Positions 25,978-34,413 of a stretch of DNA of 64,000 bases are shown piece after piece (the first letter of the stretch is position 1; each line of letters opens with the position of its first letter). The notes below the pieces were generated by a model, which was not told where the DNA came from, made no database searches, and worked only from the letters and a program-made list of their open reading frames with translations. The position numbers and the translations under genes are program-made. The DNA lies in NCBI GenBank assembly GCA_041391365.1, contig JAWKOC010000001.1, positions 672,630 to 736,629 on the forward strand. Direction: 5' to 3'. The DNA is from JAGRAX01 sp041391365. GTDB lineage: Bacteria; Bdellovibrionota_G; JALEGL01; JAGRMV01.

Positions 25978-27318
25978 TTACAAGCTATTGCTTACAACAC
26001 TTCCCCTCATCGAATGAGGAAATACTTCATCAATTTTTACTTCCATCATCTGACCGATCCAGGCTTGTGGACCTTTCAAATTCACAGTACGAAAACTCTC
26101 TGTTTTTCCCGTAAGCATGCCACCCTGCTTTTTTGCACTGGCCTCGACCAAAACATTCATTTGTTTATGCAAATACATTTGACTATGTTTGTTTTTCAAC
26201 TCCATTTGAAGAGCTTGTAGAGCCAACAATCTTTTTTGACCTTCTTCTTTGGGAATGAATTGCTGGTCCCAGGCAGCAGCTTTGGTATGTGGTCGAGGGG
26301 AATACAAAAAAGAAAAACTATCATCAAAATCAAATTCGATCATTGCTTGAAGGCTTTGCTCAAAGTCTTTTTCCGTTTCCCCTGGGAAAGCAACAATCAT
26401 GTCTGTGGTCAACACCAAGTCTGGCATTTTGTTTTTCAACATGGCATACACTTCTCGGTATCGATCCAACGTGTATTCACGTTTCATATTTTCCAAAACT
26501 ACATCGCTTCCACTTTGCAAAGGCAAATGAAGTTGTTTGCAGACCTGTGGAATCTGAGCCATGGCGTCTACAATTTCTTGGTTCATTTCTTTGGGATGAG
26601 AAGTAACAAATCGAACTCGCTCAATGCCAACCACATTGGACACACGAAACAATAACTCAGCAAAACCGATCGAAGCCCTTCGATCGGTGCCATACGCGTT
26701 CACATTTTGGCCCAATAGATTCAGCTCCTTCACTCCTCGATCCGCCAAAGCTTTGACTTCGGTAAGAATTTCATCCACAGGTCGACTCACTTCTCTTCCC
26801 CTTGTAAAAGGAACCACACAAAAGCTGCAAAAATGATTGCATCCATTTTGAATGGTGATGTTTTCCCGAACAGGATGATGATCTTGACCACCTTCGTAAG
26901 GCAGAAAATCGTAATTTCTCCATCCATACAATTCATTTTGAACTTGTTTGGTTTTGGATTCTTTGGCTTGGAACACAAGATCTGGCAAATTTTTCCATTG
27001 GTGGGTTCCAAACACCAAATCTACATAGGGGAACCTTTTTTGAATTTCTTCACCTTGCACCTGCGCCATACATCCGCCCACAGCGATGATCATCTCAGGT
27101 CGCTGATCTTTGATTCTTTTCAAATCTCCAATCGAAGATAGTGCTTTGTGATCTGCTTTTTCTCGTATGCTACAGGTATTGTACAAAACCAGGTCTGCTT
27201 GCGTAACATCGTCCACCCATGCAAACCCATAGCGATCATGGAACATTCGATAGGTACGATCGGATTCATAGTCATTCATCTGACATCCATAGGTGGAAAT
27301 ATGAATTTTACCCGACAT
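25978..27318 (-). CDS. miaB: tRNA-2-methylthio-N6-dimethylallyladenosine synthase
   Basis: A 446-aa radical-SAM methylthiotransferase. The N-terminal UPF0004 cluster has Cys12 (STYGCQMNDYESD), a Cys in NTCSIREKA and a Cys in AVGGCMAQ. The radical SAM motif is CNHFCSFCVVPFTRGRE (C-x3-C-x2-C, about 158-165). A C-terminal TRAM domain follows (about 375-440). MiaB adds the 2-methylthio group to i6A37 of tRNAs reading U-starting codons. NxNxYG and SGSD elements match MiaB rather than MtaB or RimO. It is the first gene of a short minus-strand unit with the GAPDH-like gene. Confidence 0.95.
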   Translation of the reverse strand: MSGKIHISTYGCQMNDYESDRTYRMFHDRYGFAWVDDVTQADLVLYNTCSIREKADHKALSSIGDLKRIKDQRPEMIIAVGGCMAQVQGEEIQKRFPYVDLVFGTHQWKNLPDLVFQAKESKTKQVQNELYGWRNYDFLPYEGGQDHHPVRENITIQNGCNHFCSFCVVPFTRGREVSRPVDEILTEVKALADRGVKELNLLGQNVNAYGTDRRASIGFAELLFRVSNVVGIERVRFVTSHPKEMNQEIVDAMAQIPQVCKQLHLPLQSGSDVVLENMKREYTLDRYREVYAMLKNKMPDLVLTTDMIVAFPGETEKDFEQSLQAMIEFDFDDSFSFLYSPRPHTKAAAWDQQFIPKEEGQKRLLALQALQMELKNKHSQMYLHKQMNVLVEASAKKQGGMLTGKTESFRTVNLKGPQAWIGQMMEVKIDEVFPHSMRGSVVSNSL

Positions 27319-27422
27319 GGCCCCCTATAGACCATAGATCTCCGCCAATCGTCAACTGAAAAGACGGGATTGATTTCTCAAGAAAACCTGTTAAAAACGC
27401 GAACTTGCGGGGAAATGTTTCC

Positions 27423-28259
27423 ATGAAAACATCAAAATATCTATTTGCCAGTCTTTTGGGATTATGTTGGCTTTCCGCCTGTTCCCATTCTATCGTTCGA
27501 ACCCACTCGAATCTTGCTCCAGCATCCATTTTATTGGTTCTTGCTCATCCCGACGACGAAACCATGATCAGCGAGTTTTTGACAAAATGGCATCAAGAGG
27601 GCCACGAAGTCCATGCGATCTACGCGACAGCTGGAGAAGGTGGCAGAGTTTTCAAAGGACTCGATGGTCAGAATCAACCCACCTTTGGCAAGCTTTCGCC
27701 CTCTCGTATGAGTTCAAAACGACTCAAAGAACTAAAAAAAGCCGCCAAAGGCTTTCATATTCGAAAATATGAAGTCATCGGAGCACCCGACACACCTCTT
27801 CGGGATACCTTGGAGCGTCCGTCTCGTGATGTTCACCTCTTCTTTGAGAAAAAAATCTGGGACTTATCAAAAATTGAGCGTGCGATCACAACGGCGGCTC
27901 AAACCATTGACCCCACTTGGATCGTTACGATGAGCAAAGACCAGGACACACATGTTCACCACAAAGCCATCCGTAACATTGTAGAATCTCTATGGAACCA
28001 AAGAAAAATTGGCACATCATCTCAATCACTTCTTCTGGCCATCGATGAAGGAACAAGGATTGATGAAACCTTAGGAACAGAAGAGAAACATCTTTGGGCC
28101 AGTCAGACTGTTTCCTTGCCCAAAGCTTTTGCATCTTCGTCTAAAATAAGAAAACATCCAGGACCCGCAAAGCACTACAAAACCCAAATGGCAGGCTACC
28201 TATTGGAGCCTCTTCAAACGACCCAGCACATTTACTTGATTGATCAACGAGCCCCATGA
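27423..28259 (+). CDS. LmbE/PIG-L family deacetylase, predicted lipoprotein
   Basis: A 278-aa protein starting at ATG 27423 with a lipoprotein signal (LLGLCWLSAC, lipobox LSAC with Cys about 20). The PIG-L zinc site is complete: LAHPDDETM (about 38-46) and, later, HVHHKAI (H-x-x-H). LmbE/PIG-L enzymes remove N-acetyl groups from GlcNAc-type or mycothiol-type sugars. A lipoprotein form would act in the periplasm on envelope glycans, but the substrate is not readable. A GGGG site lies upstream. An ATG 18 nt upstream would break the signal peptide logic. It is divergent from miaB and convergent with fabD (11-nt gap). Confidence 0.8.
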   Translation: MKTSKYLFASLLGLCWLSACSHSIVRTHSNLAPASILLVLAHPDDETMISEFLTKWHQEGHEVHAIYATAGEGGRVFKGLDGQNQPTFGKLSPSRMSSKRLKELKKAAKGFHIRKYEVIGAPDTPLRDTLERPSRDVHLFFEKKIWDLSKIERAITTAAQTIDPTWIVTMSKDQDTHVHHKAIRNIVESLWNQRKIGTSSQSLLLAIDEGTRIDETLGTEEKHLWASQTVSLPKAFASSSKIRKHPGPAKHYKTQMAGYLLEPLQTTQHIYLIDQRAP

Positions 28260-28270
28260 ACCGAGGAACT

Positions 28271-29215
28271 TCACGCCGATTCGATCAGAGCAAGGACTTC
28301 ACCCAAAGCCATTGTATTGTGGGTCGATAAACATACAACATCTTTAGAAACTTTTTTCATATGTCCTGACACCACCGCACCTGGACCCACTTCCACAAAC
28401 GTACCCTGGGGATACAAAGACACAAGTTTTTGCAGAGTTTGAGACCATCGAACCGGTTTCCACACCTGCATGGCCAAGCGATTCCGGATTTGATCAGCTT
28501 GCTTTATTTCCTCAACATCCACATTCGCAAAGTATGGAATTTTAGGTTTCTTCACATCAATCAAAGAAAGTTCCCGATCCAATTGATCACCCGCTGATTT
28601 CAAAAGAGAGCTATGAAAAGGAGCACTCACATTCAATGGAATACATCTACGCACACCCTTTTGCTTCAATCGTTCACAGGCCTCATGGACAGCCCCCACA
28701 TGACCACTGATCACGACCTGTCCTGGGCAATTGAAATTGGCGGCCTCAACCACATACCCATCACGAGAAACCTCATGGCATACCTGCTCGATCAACAGAT
28801 CATCGTCACATCCAAGAGCCGCAGCCATCGTCCCCTCTCCTAGAGGTACAGCTTCCTGCATATAACGACCACGCATTTCCACAAGCTTAAGAGCCGACAC
28901 AAAAGATATGGCTTGCCCCAACACGAGACTAGCATATTCTCCCAGCGAATGCCCTGCACTCATGACAGGCACAATCCCTTTCGACACCAAAACACGACTG
29001 ATGGCTACTTCAACCGTTAAAATGGCTGGTTGAGTGAATTGAGTTTGCGTAAGCCTTTCCTCCGGCCCTTCAAAAACAAGTTCTTCCATCGAGTATCCCA
29101 AAGCCTGGCTGGCTTGATCAAAAGTATCTTGCACAAGTTCATATTCTTCGTACAGCATCTTCGCCATACCAACAGACTGACTCCCTTGACCTGGAAACAA
29201 AAACACAAACTGCAT
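28271..29215 (-). CDS. fabD: Malonyl-CoA:ACP transacylase
   Basis: A 314-aa FabD of normal length. It has FLFPGQGSQSVGMAK (about 4-18), the active-site GHSLGEYASL (Ser about 92), the malonyl-binding EGTMAAALG region, NCPGQVVISG (about 162-171) and the catalytic His in NVSAPFHSSLL. It loads malonate onto acyl carrier protein for fatty-acid synthesis. Other fab genes and acpP are not in the window. It starts 6 nt downstream of the TlpA-like gene, so the two are likely co-transcribed. Confidence 0.95.
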   Translation of the reverse strand: MQFVFLFPGQGSQSVGMAKMLYEEYELVQDTFDQASQALGYSMEELVFEGPEERLTQTQFTQPAILTVEVAISRVLVSKGIVPVMSAGHSLGEYASLVLGQAISFVSALKLVEMRGRYMQEAVPLGEGTMAAALGCDDDLLIEQVCHEVSRDGYVVEAANFNCPGQVVISGHVGAVHEACERLKQKGVRRCIPLNVSAPFHSSLLKSAGDQLDRELSLIDVKKPKIPYFANVDVEEIKQADQIRNRLAMQVWKPVRWSQTLQKLVSLYPQGTFVEVGPGAVVSGHMKKVSKDVVCLSTHNTMALGEVLALIESA

Positions 29216-29221
29216 GTTTAG

Positions 29222-29758
29222 CTACTCCTTCATGAGAAGTTGAAAATAATGTACGATCAAACTTTCATACCACTCAAACCGAAAGCCAAGAATTTTGTCT
29301 CGAATTCGTCCCGTCTTATCGATGACAAACGTCTCAGGAACTTTTTCCGAACCAAATGCCTGTGAAATCGTCATGTTGGGATTCGTAGCCAAATCAAAGT
29401 GAATGTCCAATTGTTGATCTTTGGAAAAAAAACTTCTGATCTTTTCCTCAGTATCATCCAAACTCACCGCTAGCATTTCAAATTTTTTTCCCTTGAGCTG
29501 TTGATATGCTCTTTCCATCGTTGGCATCTCAGCCACACAAGGCTGACACCAGGTGGCCCAAAAATTGAGAAAAACAACCTTGCCTCGCAGATCAGACAGC
29601 TGAACTTTTCTTCCAGACAACGTCGTGATGGTAACCTCGGGTGCACAGTTACCTTCTTCAAAACCAATCTTACCTTTGCAGTCTTGAGCAAAAGAAGCCT
29701 CTGAACCAAGAATAAGCAACGCAAATATTCCCACCCATAGGATCACATTTTTTCTCAT
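29222..29758 (-). CDS. TlpA/ResA-like periplasmic thioredoxin
   Basis: A 178-aa protein with a signal peptide or anchor (VILWVGIFALLILGSEASFAQ, about 4-25). A thioredoxin fold follows with the redox motif WATWCQPCVAEMP (CxxC, about 77-80), VVFLNF before it and the cis-Pro region VPETFVIDKTGRI. Such proteins keep periplasmic cysteines, such as apocytochrome c heme sites, reduced. Two extra cysteines (DCKGK and GNCAP) lie in the mature N-terminus. Located upstream of fabD; the link is probably only co-transcription. Confidence 0.87.
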   Translation of the reverse strand: MRKNVILWVGIFALLILGSEASFAQDCKGKIGFEEGNCAPEVTITTLSGRKVQLSDLRGKVVFLNFWATWCQPCVAEMPTMERAYQQLKGKKFEMLAVSLDDTEEKIRSFFSKDQQLDIHFDLATNPNMTISQAFGSEKVPETFVIDKTGRIRDKILGFRFEWYESLIVHYFQLLMKE

Positions 29759-29807
29759 GGGCCATCAATATCCCATTCTATGGTCAAAAACAAATTCCCT
29801 ACTGGAT

Positions 29808-29847
29808 AAAAAAAACCAGGGTCCTCGTGATGAGCGTGAACCCTGGT
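29808..29847 (-). terminator. Rho-independent terminator of the ribosomal superoperon
   Basis: On the minus strand ACCAGGGT and ACCCTGGT (29840-29847 with 29815-29822) form an 8-bp stem with a 17-nt loop, followed directly by a run of eight T residues (opposite 29808-29815). It stands 25 nt after the rplQ stop and fits the end of the rpsL-to-rplQ transcript. Confidence 0.85.
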
Positions 29848-29871
29848 CCATAATTTGTTTCGAAAAAAACG

Positions 29872-30429
29872 TTATGATTTTTTGCTAGCTTTTTTTGTGA
29901 CAGCTTTTTTCTTTGCAGGCGCCTTTTTCTTTACTGCAGAGGCTGCGGCTTTTTTCTCAGCACTCGCTGCGGCTTTTGCAGTCTTTTTTTCTGTAGAAGC
30001 AGAAGCAGCTTTCTTTGCAGGCGCTTTTTTCTTGGCTACAGTCTTTTTCGTAGATTTTGCCGAAGCATCTTTGGCCACACCTACAAACTCAATGATTGCA
30101 GTCTGGGCTGCATCACCTTGGCGTTTTTTGTATTTCAAAATACGAGTATACCCACCCGCACGATCTTTCAACGCAGGAGCAATCTCAGAAAACAGCTTTG
30201 CAACAGATTCTTTGCGATAGAGTTTTCCAGCTACCAAGCGACGAGAATTCAAATCACCTTTTTTGGCTTTGGTCACCAAAGGCTCAACAAATCTGCGAAG
30301 CTCTTTGGCCTTTTCCAAAGTCGTAACAATACGACCTGAATCAATCAAACTTGTGGCCAACCCACGAAAAAGGGCCAATCTTTGGTCTGGTCTTCTACCT
30401 AATGTTCTGCCAGATACACGATGTCTCAT
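29872..30429 (-). CDS. rplQ: 50S ribosomal protein L17 with a long Lys/Ala-rich tail
   Basis: The first 115 or so residues are normal L17 (MRHRVSGRTLGRRPDQR, GRIVTTLEKAKELRRFVEPLVT, GGYTRILKYKKRQGDAA). About 65 more residues follow, made almost only of Lys, Ala, Ser, Thr and Pro, resembling a histone-H1 tail. L17 sits near the peptide exit tunnel. The total of 185 aa compares with about 120-130 usually. The start overlaps the rpoA stop (ATGA). Last gene before the terminator. Confidence 0.96.
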   Translation of the reverse strand: MRHRVSGRTLGRRPDQRLALFRGLATSLIDSGRIVTTLEKAKELRRFVEPLVTKAKKGDLNSRRLVAGKLYRKESVAKLFSEIAPALKDRAGGYTRILKYKKRQGDAAQTAIIEFVGVAKDASAKSTKKTVAKKKAPAKKAASASTEKKTAKAAASAEKKAAASAVKKKAPAKKKAVTKKASKKS

Positions 30430-31478
30430 AACTCACCTTTGGTTTCCACTGGAGCTACGACTGCACCAGAATTTTGTCGAAGATCTTGAATTTCTCGAAC
30501 GACATCTGGATCCAATTTCATTCCCAAACCAAATCCCATTTCGGTCAAAATTTCTTTGATTTCGTTCAACGATTTTCTACCAAAATTTTTGGTTCGAAGC
30601 ATTTCACCTTCTGATTTTTGCACCAATTCTCCGATGAATTTGATGTCCGCATTCTCCAAACAATTGGCGGAACGAACAGAAAGTTCTAGTTCATCAACTT
30701 TTCTCAAAAGATTTTGATTGAATTGATTAAGCTTCGGCTCGTCACTTTTCACTTCAGCGACTGGCTTGACTTGCTCTTCATCAAAATTGATAAAGATTTG
30801 CAACTGCTCCTTCAAAATTTTTGCAGAATAGGCCACAGCATCTTGTGGTTTTACATAACCATTGGTCCATACTTCCATGGTCAATTTGTCATAGTCGGTT
30901 CTCTGACCCACACGAGCTTGGCTCACAACATAATTTACTTTTTGAATCGGGCTAAACACTGCATCAACCGCAATGGTTCCGATCGCATGATTTTCTTTTT
31001 TGTTTTGCTCAGCAGAAACATAACCTTTGCCCATTTCAACGGTCATCTCCATTTTGATTTTTCCGTTTTCATTGATGGTTGCAATGTGCTGATCAGGATT
31101 CAAAATTTCCACGTTGTCACTGCATTTGATGTCCCCTGCTTTGATTTCTCCAGCTTGTGCCGCAGAAATTTCAATTTTCTCAGGACCTTGTGAATGACAT
31201 CGAAACTGAACTTCTTTGAGGTTCAAAATGATATCCGTAACATCTTCCGATACGCCTTTGATGGTTGTAAACTCGTGATCTACTCCATCAATTTTCACAT
31301 TTGTGATCGCTGCGCCTTGAAGAGATGATAGCAAAATTCTTCTCAAGCCGTTTCCAATGGTTGTACCAAATCCTCGCTCGAGAGGAGCTACTTCAAACTT
31401 TCCGTAGGTATCCGTCAATACATCATGATCAACTTCGATACCTTTAGGATAAATAACATCTGTCCAATTTTTATACAT
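30426..31478 (-). CDS. rpoA: DNA-directed RNA polymerase subunit alpha
   Basis: A 350-aa alpha subunit. The N-terminal assembly domain shows PLERGFGTTIGNGLRRILLSSLQG (about 31-54), GVSEDVTDIILNLK and RVGQRTDYDKLTMEVWTNG. A linker follows (about 235-255), then the C-terminal DNA-binding domain with ELSVRSANCLENADI and RTKNFGRKSLNEIKEIL (about 295-311), including the Arg/Asn residues that contact UP elements. It scaffolds polymerase assembly. Genes for beta and beta-prime are also in the window. Coupled to rplQ. Confidence 0.97.
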   Translation of the reverse strand: MYKNWTDVIYPKGIEVDHDVLTDTYGKFEVAPLERGFGTTIGNGLRRILLSSLQGAAITNVKIDGVDHEFTTIKGVSEDVTDIILNLKEVQFRCHSQGPEKIEISAAQAGEIKAGDIKCSDNVEILNPDQHIATINENGKIKMEMTVEMGKGYVSAEQNKKENHAIGTIAVDAVFSPIQKVNYVVSQARVGQRTDYDKLTMEVWTNGYVKPQDAVAYSAKILKEQLQIFINFDEEQVKPVAEVKSDEPKLNQFNQNLLRKVDELELSVRSANCLENADIKFIGELVQKSEGEMLRTKNFGRKSLNEIKEILTEMGFGLGMKLDPDVVREIQDLRQNSGAVVAPVETKGEL

Positions 31479-31518
31479 GCTCTTCTCCTCTTATCTTTTC
31501 TTGCCCCAATTTATTTTC

Positions 31519-32145
31519 TTATCGTGAGTAATATTCAACCACCAACTGCTCTTGAATTGGCATTGGAAGGTCTTCACGAACAGGAATGGACTTCACCACT
31601 CCAGAAAAATCAGTTTGATTCAATTCCAACCAAGCAGGAATTCCTCTTGCTTCAGCGTTGCTCACTGCTTCTTTTACTCTTGATATTTCACGGCTCTTTT
31701 CTCGTACCGCAACAACGTCACCAGCTTTTACAGAATAAGATGGAATGTCTACTCTCACACCGTTTACGGTCACATGTCCGTGACGAACGAGTTGACGAGC
31801 TTCACTTCTCGAACTTGAAAAGCCCATTCGATATACGATATTGTCCAAACGTTTCTCCAAAAGAATCAACAGATTTGAACCTGTGACACCTTTCAAACGA
31901 TCGGCTTCTGTAAAATATTTTTGAAATTGTTTTTCTTGAACACCGTATAAACGACGAATCTTTTGCTTTTCTCTCAAGTGCAATCCATAGTTGGAGATTT
32001 TTCCACGTGATTGCCCATGTTGACCAGGTGCATATGCACGACGATCAATAGCACATTTGTCGGTGTAACAACGAGAGCCTTTAAGAAACAATTTGCTTCC
32101 TTCTCTTCGGCACAATTTACATACTGAATCTCTAAATCTAGACAC
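31519..32145 (-). CDS. rpsD: 30S ribosomal protein S4 (zinc-binding form)
   Basis: A 208-aa S4. The N-terminus has four cysteines (VCKLCRREGSK, then RCYTDKC), the C+ zinc-knuckle form. The S4 domain is LDNIVYRMGFSSSRSEARQL VRHGHVTVNG (about 102-131). S4 is a primary 16S rRNA binder and often represses the alpha operon; no leader structure for that was identified here. Spaced 40 nt before rpoA. Confidence 0.96.
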   Translation of the reverse strand: MSRFRDSVCKLCRREGSKLFLKGSRCYTDKCAIDRRAYAPGQHGQSRGKISNYGLHLREKQKIRRLYGVQEKQFQKYFTEADRLKGVTGSNLLILLEKRLDNIVYRMGFSSSRSEARQLVRHGHVTVNGVRVDIPSYSVKAGDVVAVREKSREISRVKEAVSNAEARGIPAWLELNQTDFSGVVKSIPVREDLPMPIQEQLVVEYYSR

Positions 32146-32166
32146 TTTTATTCTCTCCTTAAAAAA

Positions 32167-32562
32167 TTACACTCTTCGGCGTTTTGGTGGTCGACAACCA
32201 TTGTGTGGAATGGGAGTGACATCTTTGATTGCATTGACCCGAATCCCAATGCTTTGAATCGCGCGGATTGCAGCTTCACGACCAGCACCTGGCCCTTTCA
32301 CACGCACATCCACAGAACGAATTCCATGATCTTTCGCTTTTTTTCCAGCTTCTGCGGCAGCAATCTGCGAAGCAAAAGGTGTAGATTTTTTTGAACCTTT
32401 GAATCCTTGTGCACCTGAAGATGACCAAGATAGTACGTTTCCGTTAGGTTCTGTAAATGTAACCAAGGTGTTGTTGAAAGTTGCATTGATGAATGCAATT
32501 CCGTGAGGAACGTTTTTCTTTTCTTTTTTCTTGGTTTTTACTTTTTTACCTTGAGTAGCCAT
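32167..32562 (-). CDS. rpsK: 30S ribosomal protein S11
   Basis: A 131-aa S11 with GIAFINATFNNTLVTFT, SSGAQGFKGSKKSTPFA, the VKGPGAGREAAIRA core and the C-terminal PHNGCRPPKRRRV. A lysine-rich N-terminus (about 16 residues) precedes the conserved part. S11 lies on the platform of the 30S subunit near the mRNA exit. It lies between rpsM and rpsD in standard order. Confidence 0.97.
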   Translation of the reverse strand: MATQGKKVKTKKKEKKNVPHGIAFINATFNNTLVTFTEPNGNVLSWSSSGAQGFKGSKKSTPFASQIAAAEAGKKAKDHGIRSVDVRVKGPGAGREAAIRAIQSIGIRVNAIKDVTPIPHNGCRPPKRRRV

Positions 32563-32577
32563 AATTCTTTACACTCC

Positions 32578-32958
32578 TTATTTACCTGGCTTTGAAGCAG
32601 ATTTAATTGGACCACGACGTTTACCTTTTCGAGTTCTCGCATTGGTATTGGTTCGTTGTCCTCGCACAGGCAATGATTTTCTGTGACGAATTCCTCTGTA
32701 ACATCCCAAGTCCATCAACCGTTTGATGTTACCGTTGACTTCACGACGAAGATCACCTTCTACTTTGCATGTTTCTTCAATCACTTTTCTCAACCGAACA
32801 ACTTCATCTTCGGTGAGCTCATCAATTTTTGTAAACTTATCAATGTTTGATAATTCACATAACTTGATTGCAGTCGAACGACCAATGCCATAAATGTATG
32901 TGAGTGCAAACTCGAGTCGCTTGCCTTTTGGCAAATCTATACCTGAAATACGAGCCAT
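32578..32958 (-). CDS. rpsM: 30S ribosomal protein S13
   Basis: A 126-aa S13 beginning MARISGIDLPKGKRLEFALTY, with the helix-two-turn-helix IYGIGRSTAIKLC and the basic C-terminal RHRKSLPVRGQRTNTNARTR. The tail contacts P-site tRNA and forms bridges to the 50S subunit. Standard length and place after rpmJ. Confidence 0.97.
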   Translation of the reverse strand: MARISGIDLPKGKRLEFALTYIYGIGRSTAIKLCELSNIDKFTKIDELTEDEVVRLRKVIEETCKVEGDLRREVNGNIKRLMDLGCYRGIRHRKSLPVRGQRTNTNARTRKGKRRGPIKSASKPGK

Positions 32959-32973
32959 AATTTCTTACTCCTT

Positions 32974-33087
32974 TTACCCTTGTTTCTGCTTATGACGAGG
33001 GTTTTCACAAATCACGCGAACAATATTTTTACGTCGAATGAGTTTACACTTGTCACAAATTTTTTTTACCGATACTCTTACTTTCAT
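32974..33087 (-). CDS. rpmJ: 50S ribosomal protein L36
   Basis: A 37-aa protein found by translating the gap between map and rpsM: MKVRVSVKKICDKCKLIRRK and then NIVRVICENPRHKQKQG. It keeps the zinc ligands CDKC, a third Cys and His (C+ form). It has a good GGTGAT site before the ATG at 33087. It is in the usual position between map (infA missing here) and rpsM. Confidence 0.96.
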   Translation of the reverse strand: MKVRVSVKKICDKCKLIRRKNIVRVICENPRHKQKQG

Positions 33088-33095
33088 TTCATCAC

Positions 33096-33851
33096 CTAAT
33101 GTATATCCACACTTAAGATTTCCGGACCACTCGACGTGATCGCAATCGAATGCTCAAAATGAGCAGAACGTTTACCATCTTTTGTCACCGCCGTCCATCC
33201 ATCTTCTAAAATTTTTACTTCCGGGCGTCCCTCGTTGATCATGGGCTCAATCGCCAAAACCATGCCTTCTCGCAACTTCATACCGTAGCCTCTTGTGCCA
33301 TAATTCGGCACCTGAGGGTCCTCATGAAGGGCTTTGCCGATGCCATGACCCACAAAGTCACGTACCACCGAAAATCCATTTTTTTCCGCGTGCTCTTGCA
33401 CAGAGGCACCAATGTCGAAAAGATTGGCCCCAATGACCGCGGCTTCAATACCCCGATAGAGAGATTCCCGGGTTACCTCCAGCAGTTTTTGAGCTGCTTG
33501 GTCAATTCGACCAACAGCATACGTCACGGCAGAGTCTCCATAAAAACCTTTATAAATGGTTCCCATATCGACTCCAATCACATCACCTTCTTTCAAAACC
33601 CGATCTTTGGAAGGAATCCCATGGACAACTTCTTCATTGATCGACGTACAAAGCGTGGCAGGAAATCCACTATACCCCTTGAAAGCTGGAGTGGCCCCAA
33701 AAGACCTGATGATTTTTTCTGCTTCCTGATCGAGTTCCCATGTACTCACTCCTGGAACCACCATGGGACCGATCTCTTTGCGAGTTTTCGCAATGATTTG
33801 ATTGCATACACGCATGATATCGATCTCTTCTTTGGTTTTGATGGAAATCAT
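33096..33851 (-). CDS. map: Methionine aminopeptidase type I
   Basis: A 251-aa MetAP. Metal ligands are visible in GVDMGTIYKGFYGDSAVTYA (two Asp), RDFVGHGIGKALHEDPQVPN (His), LAIEPMINEG (Glu) and SAHFEHSIAIT (Glu near the end). It removes the initiator Met from nascent proteins. The ATG at 33851 overlaps the adk stop as TGATG; the TTG codon just upstream is not needed. infA, which usually follows map in the adk-map-infA-rpmJ order, is elsewhere in the window. Confidence 0.96.
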   Translation of the reverse strand: MISIKTKEEIDIMRVCNQIIAKTRKEIGPMVVPGVSTWELDQEAEKIIRSFGATPAFKGYSGFPATLCTSINEEVVHGIPSKDRVLKEGDVIGVDMGTIYKGFYGDSAVTYAVGRIDQAAQKLLEVTRESLYRGIEAAVIGANLFDIGASVQEHAEKNGFSVVRDFVGHGIGKALHEDPQVPNYGTRGYGMKLREGMVLAIEPMINEGRPEVKILEDGWTAVTKDGKRSAHFEHSIAITSSGPEILSVDIH

Positions 33852-34408
33852 CAAACTTGCCCTTCCCGAGTCAAAACACCTTGAATGGAAGCAAAAACCT
33901 CGTCGATGGATCGATTACCGTCAATATGATGAACAGCCAATTGTTGATCATAATATTCAATCACAGGGGCGGTTTGCTGTGAAAACACTTCAAGACGCGT
34001 ACGAATGGTCTCTGGAGTGTCATCACTTCTGCCTCGGGCCATCATGCGATCGATGATATGCTGTTGATCCACTTCCAACGAGACAACATAATCAATATCA
34101 ATCTGTTCATCCCGAAGCATGTGGGACAACGCCTTTGCTTGCTCCACATTGCGAGGAAATCCATCCAACAAAAACCCCTTGGACAATTCAGCAATTTCAG
34201 ATCGAATCATTGCAACTGTAATTTCGTCTGGAACGAGTTCTCCCCGATCCATAAATGATTTGGCTTTGGTTCCCAATGTGGATTGATTGGAAATTTCTCG
34301 CCGAAAAAGATCCCCAGTCGAGATGTGTTCCAAATCAAAAGTCTGCGAAATTTTGGTGGCCTGAGTGCCTTTTCCAGCACCTGGAGGTCCTAACAAAACG
34401 ACATTCAT
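33851..34408 (-). CDS. adk: Adenylate kinase, short (lidless) form
   Basis: A 185-aa enzyme with the P-loop LLGPPGAGKGTQA (about 4-16), HISTGDLFRREI (about 34-45), GFLLDGFPRNVEQA (about 79-92) and RGRSDDTPETIRTRLE (about 127-142). The short RGRSDDT segment replaces the long zinc-type LID, as in short adenylate kinases. It balances ATP, ADP and AMP. It lies between secY and map. Confidence 0.95.
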   Translation of the reverse strand: MNVVLLGPPGAGKGTQATKISQTFDLEHISTGDLFRREISNQSTLGTKAKSFMDRGELVPDEITVAMIRSEIAELSKGFLLDGFPRNVEQAKALSHMLRDEQIDIDYVVSLEVDQQHIIDRMMARGRSDDTPETIRTRLEVFSQQTAPVIEYYDQQLAVHHIDGNRSIDEVFASIQGVLTREGQV

Positions 34409-34413
34409 GATAC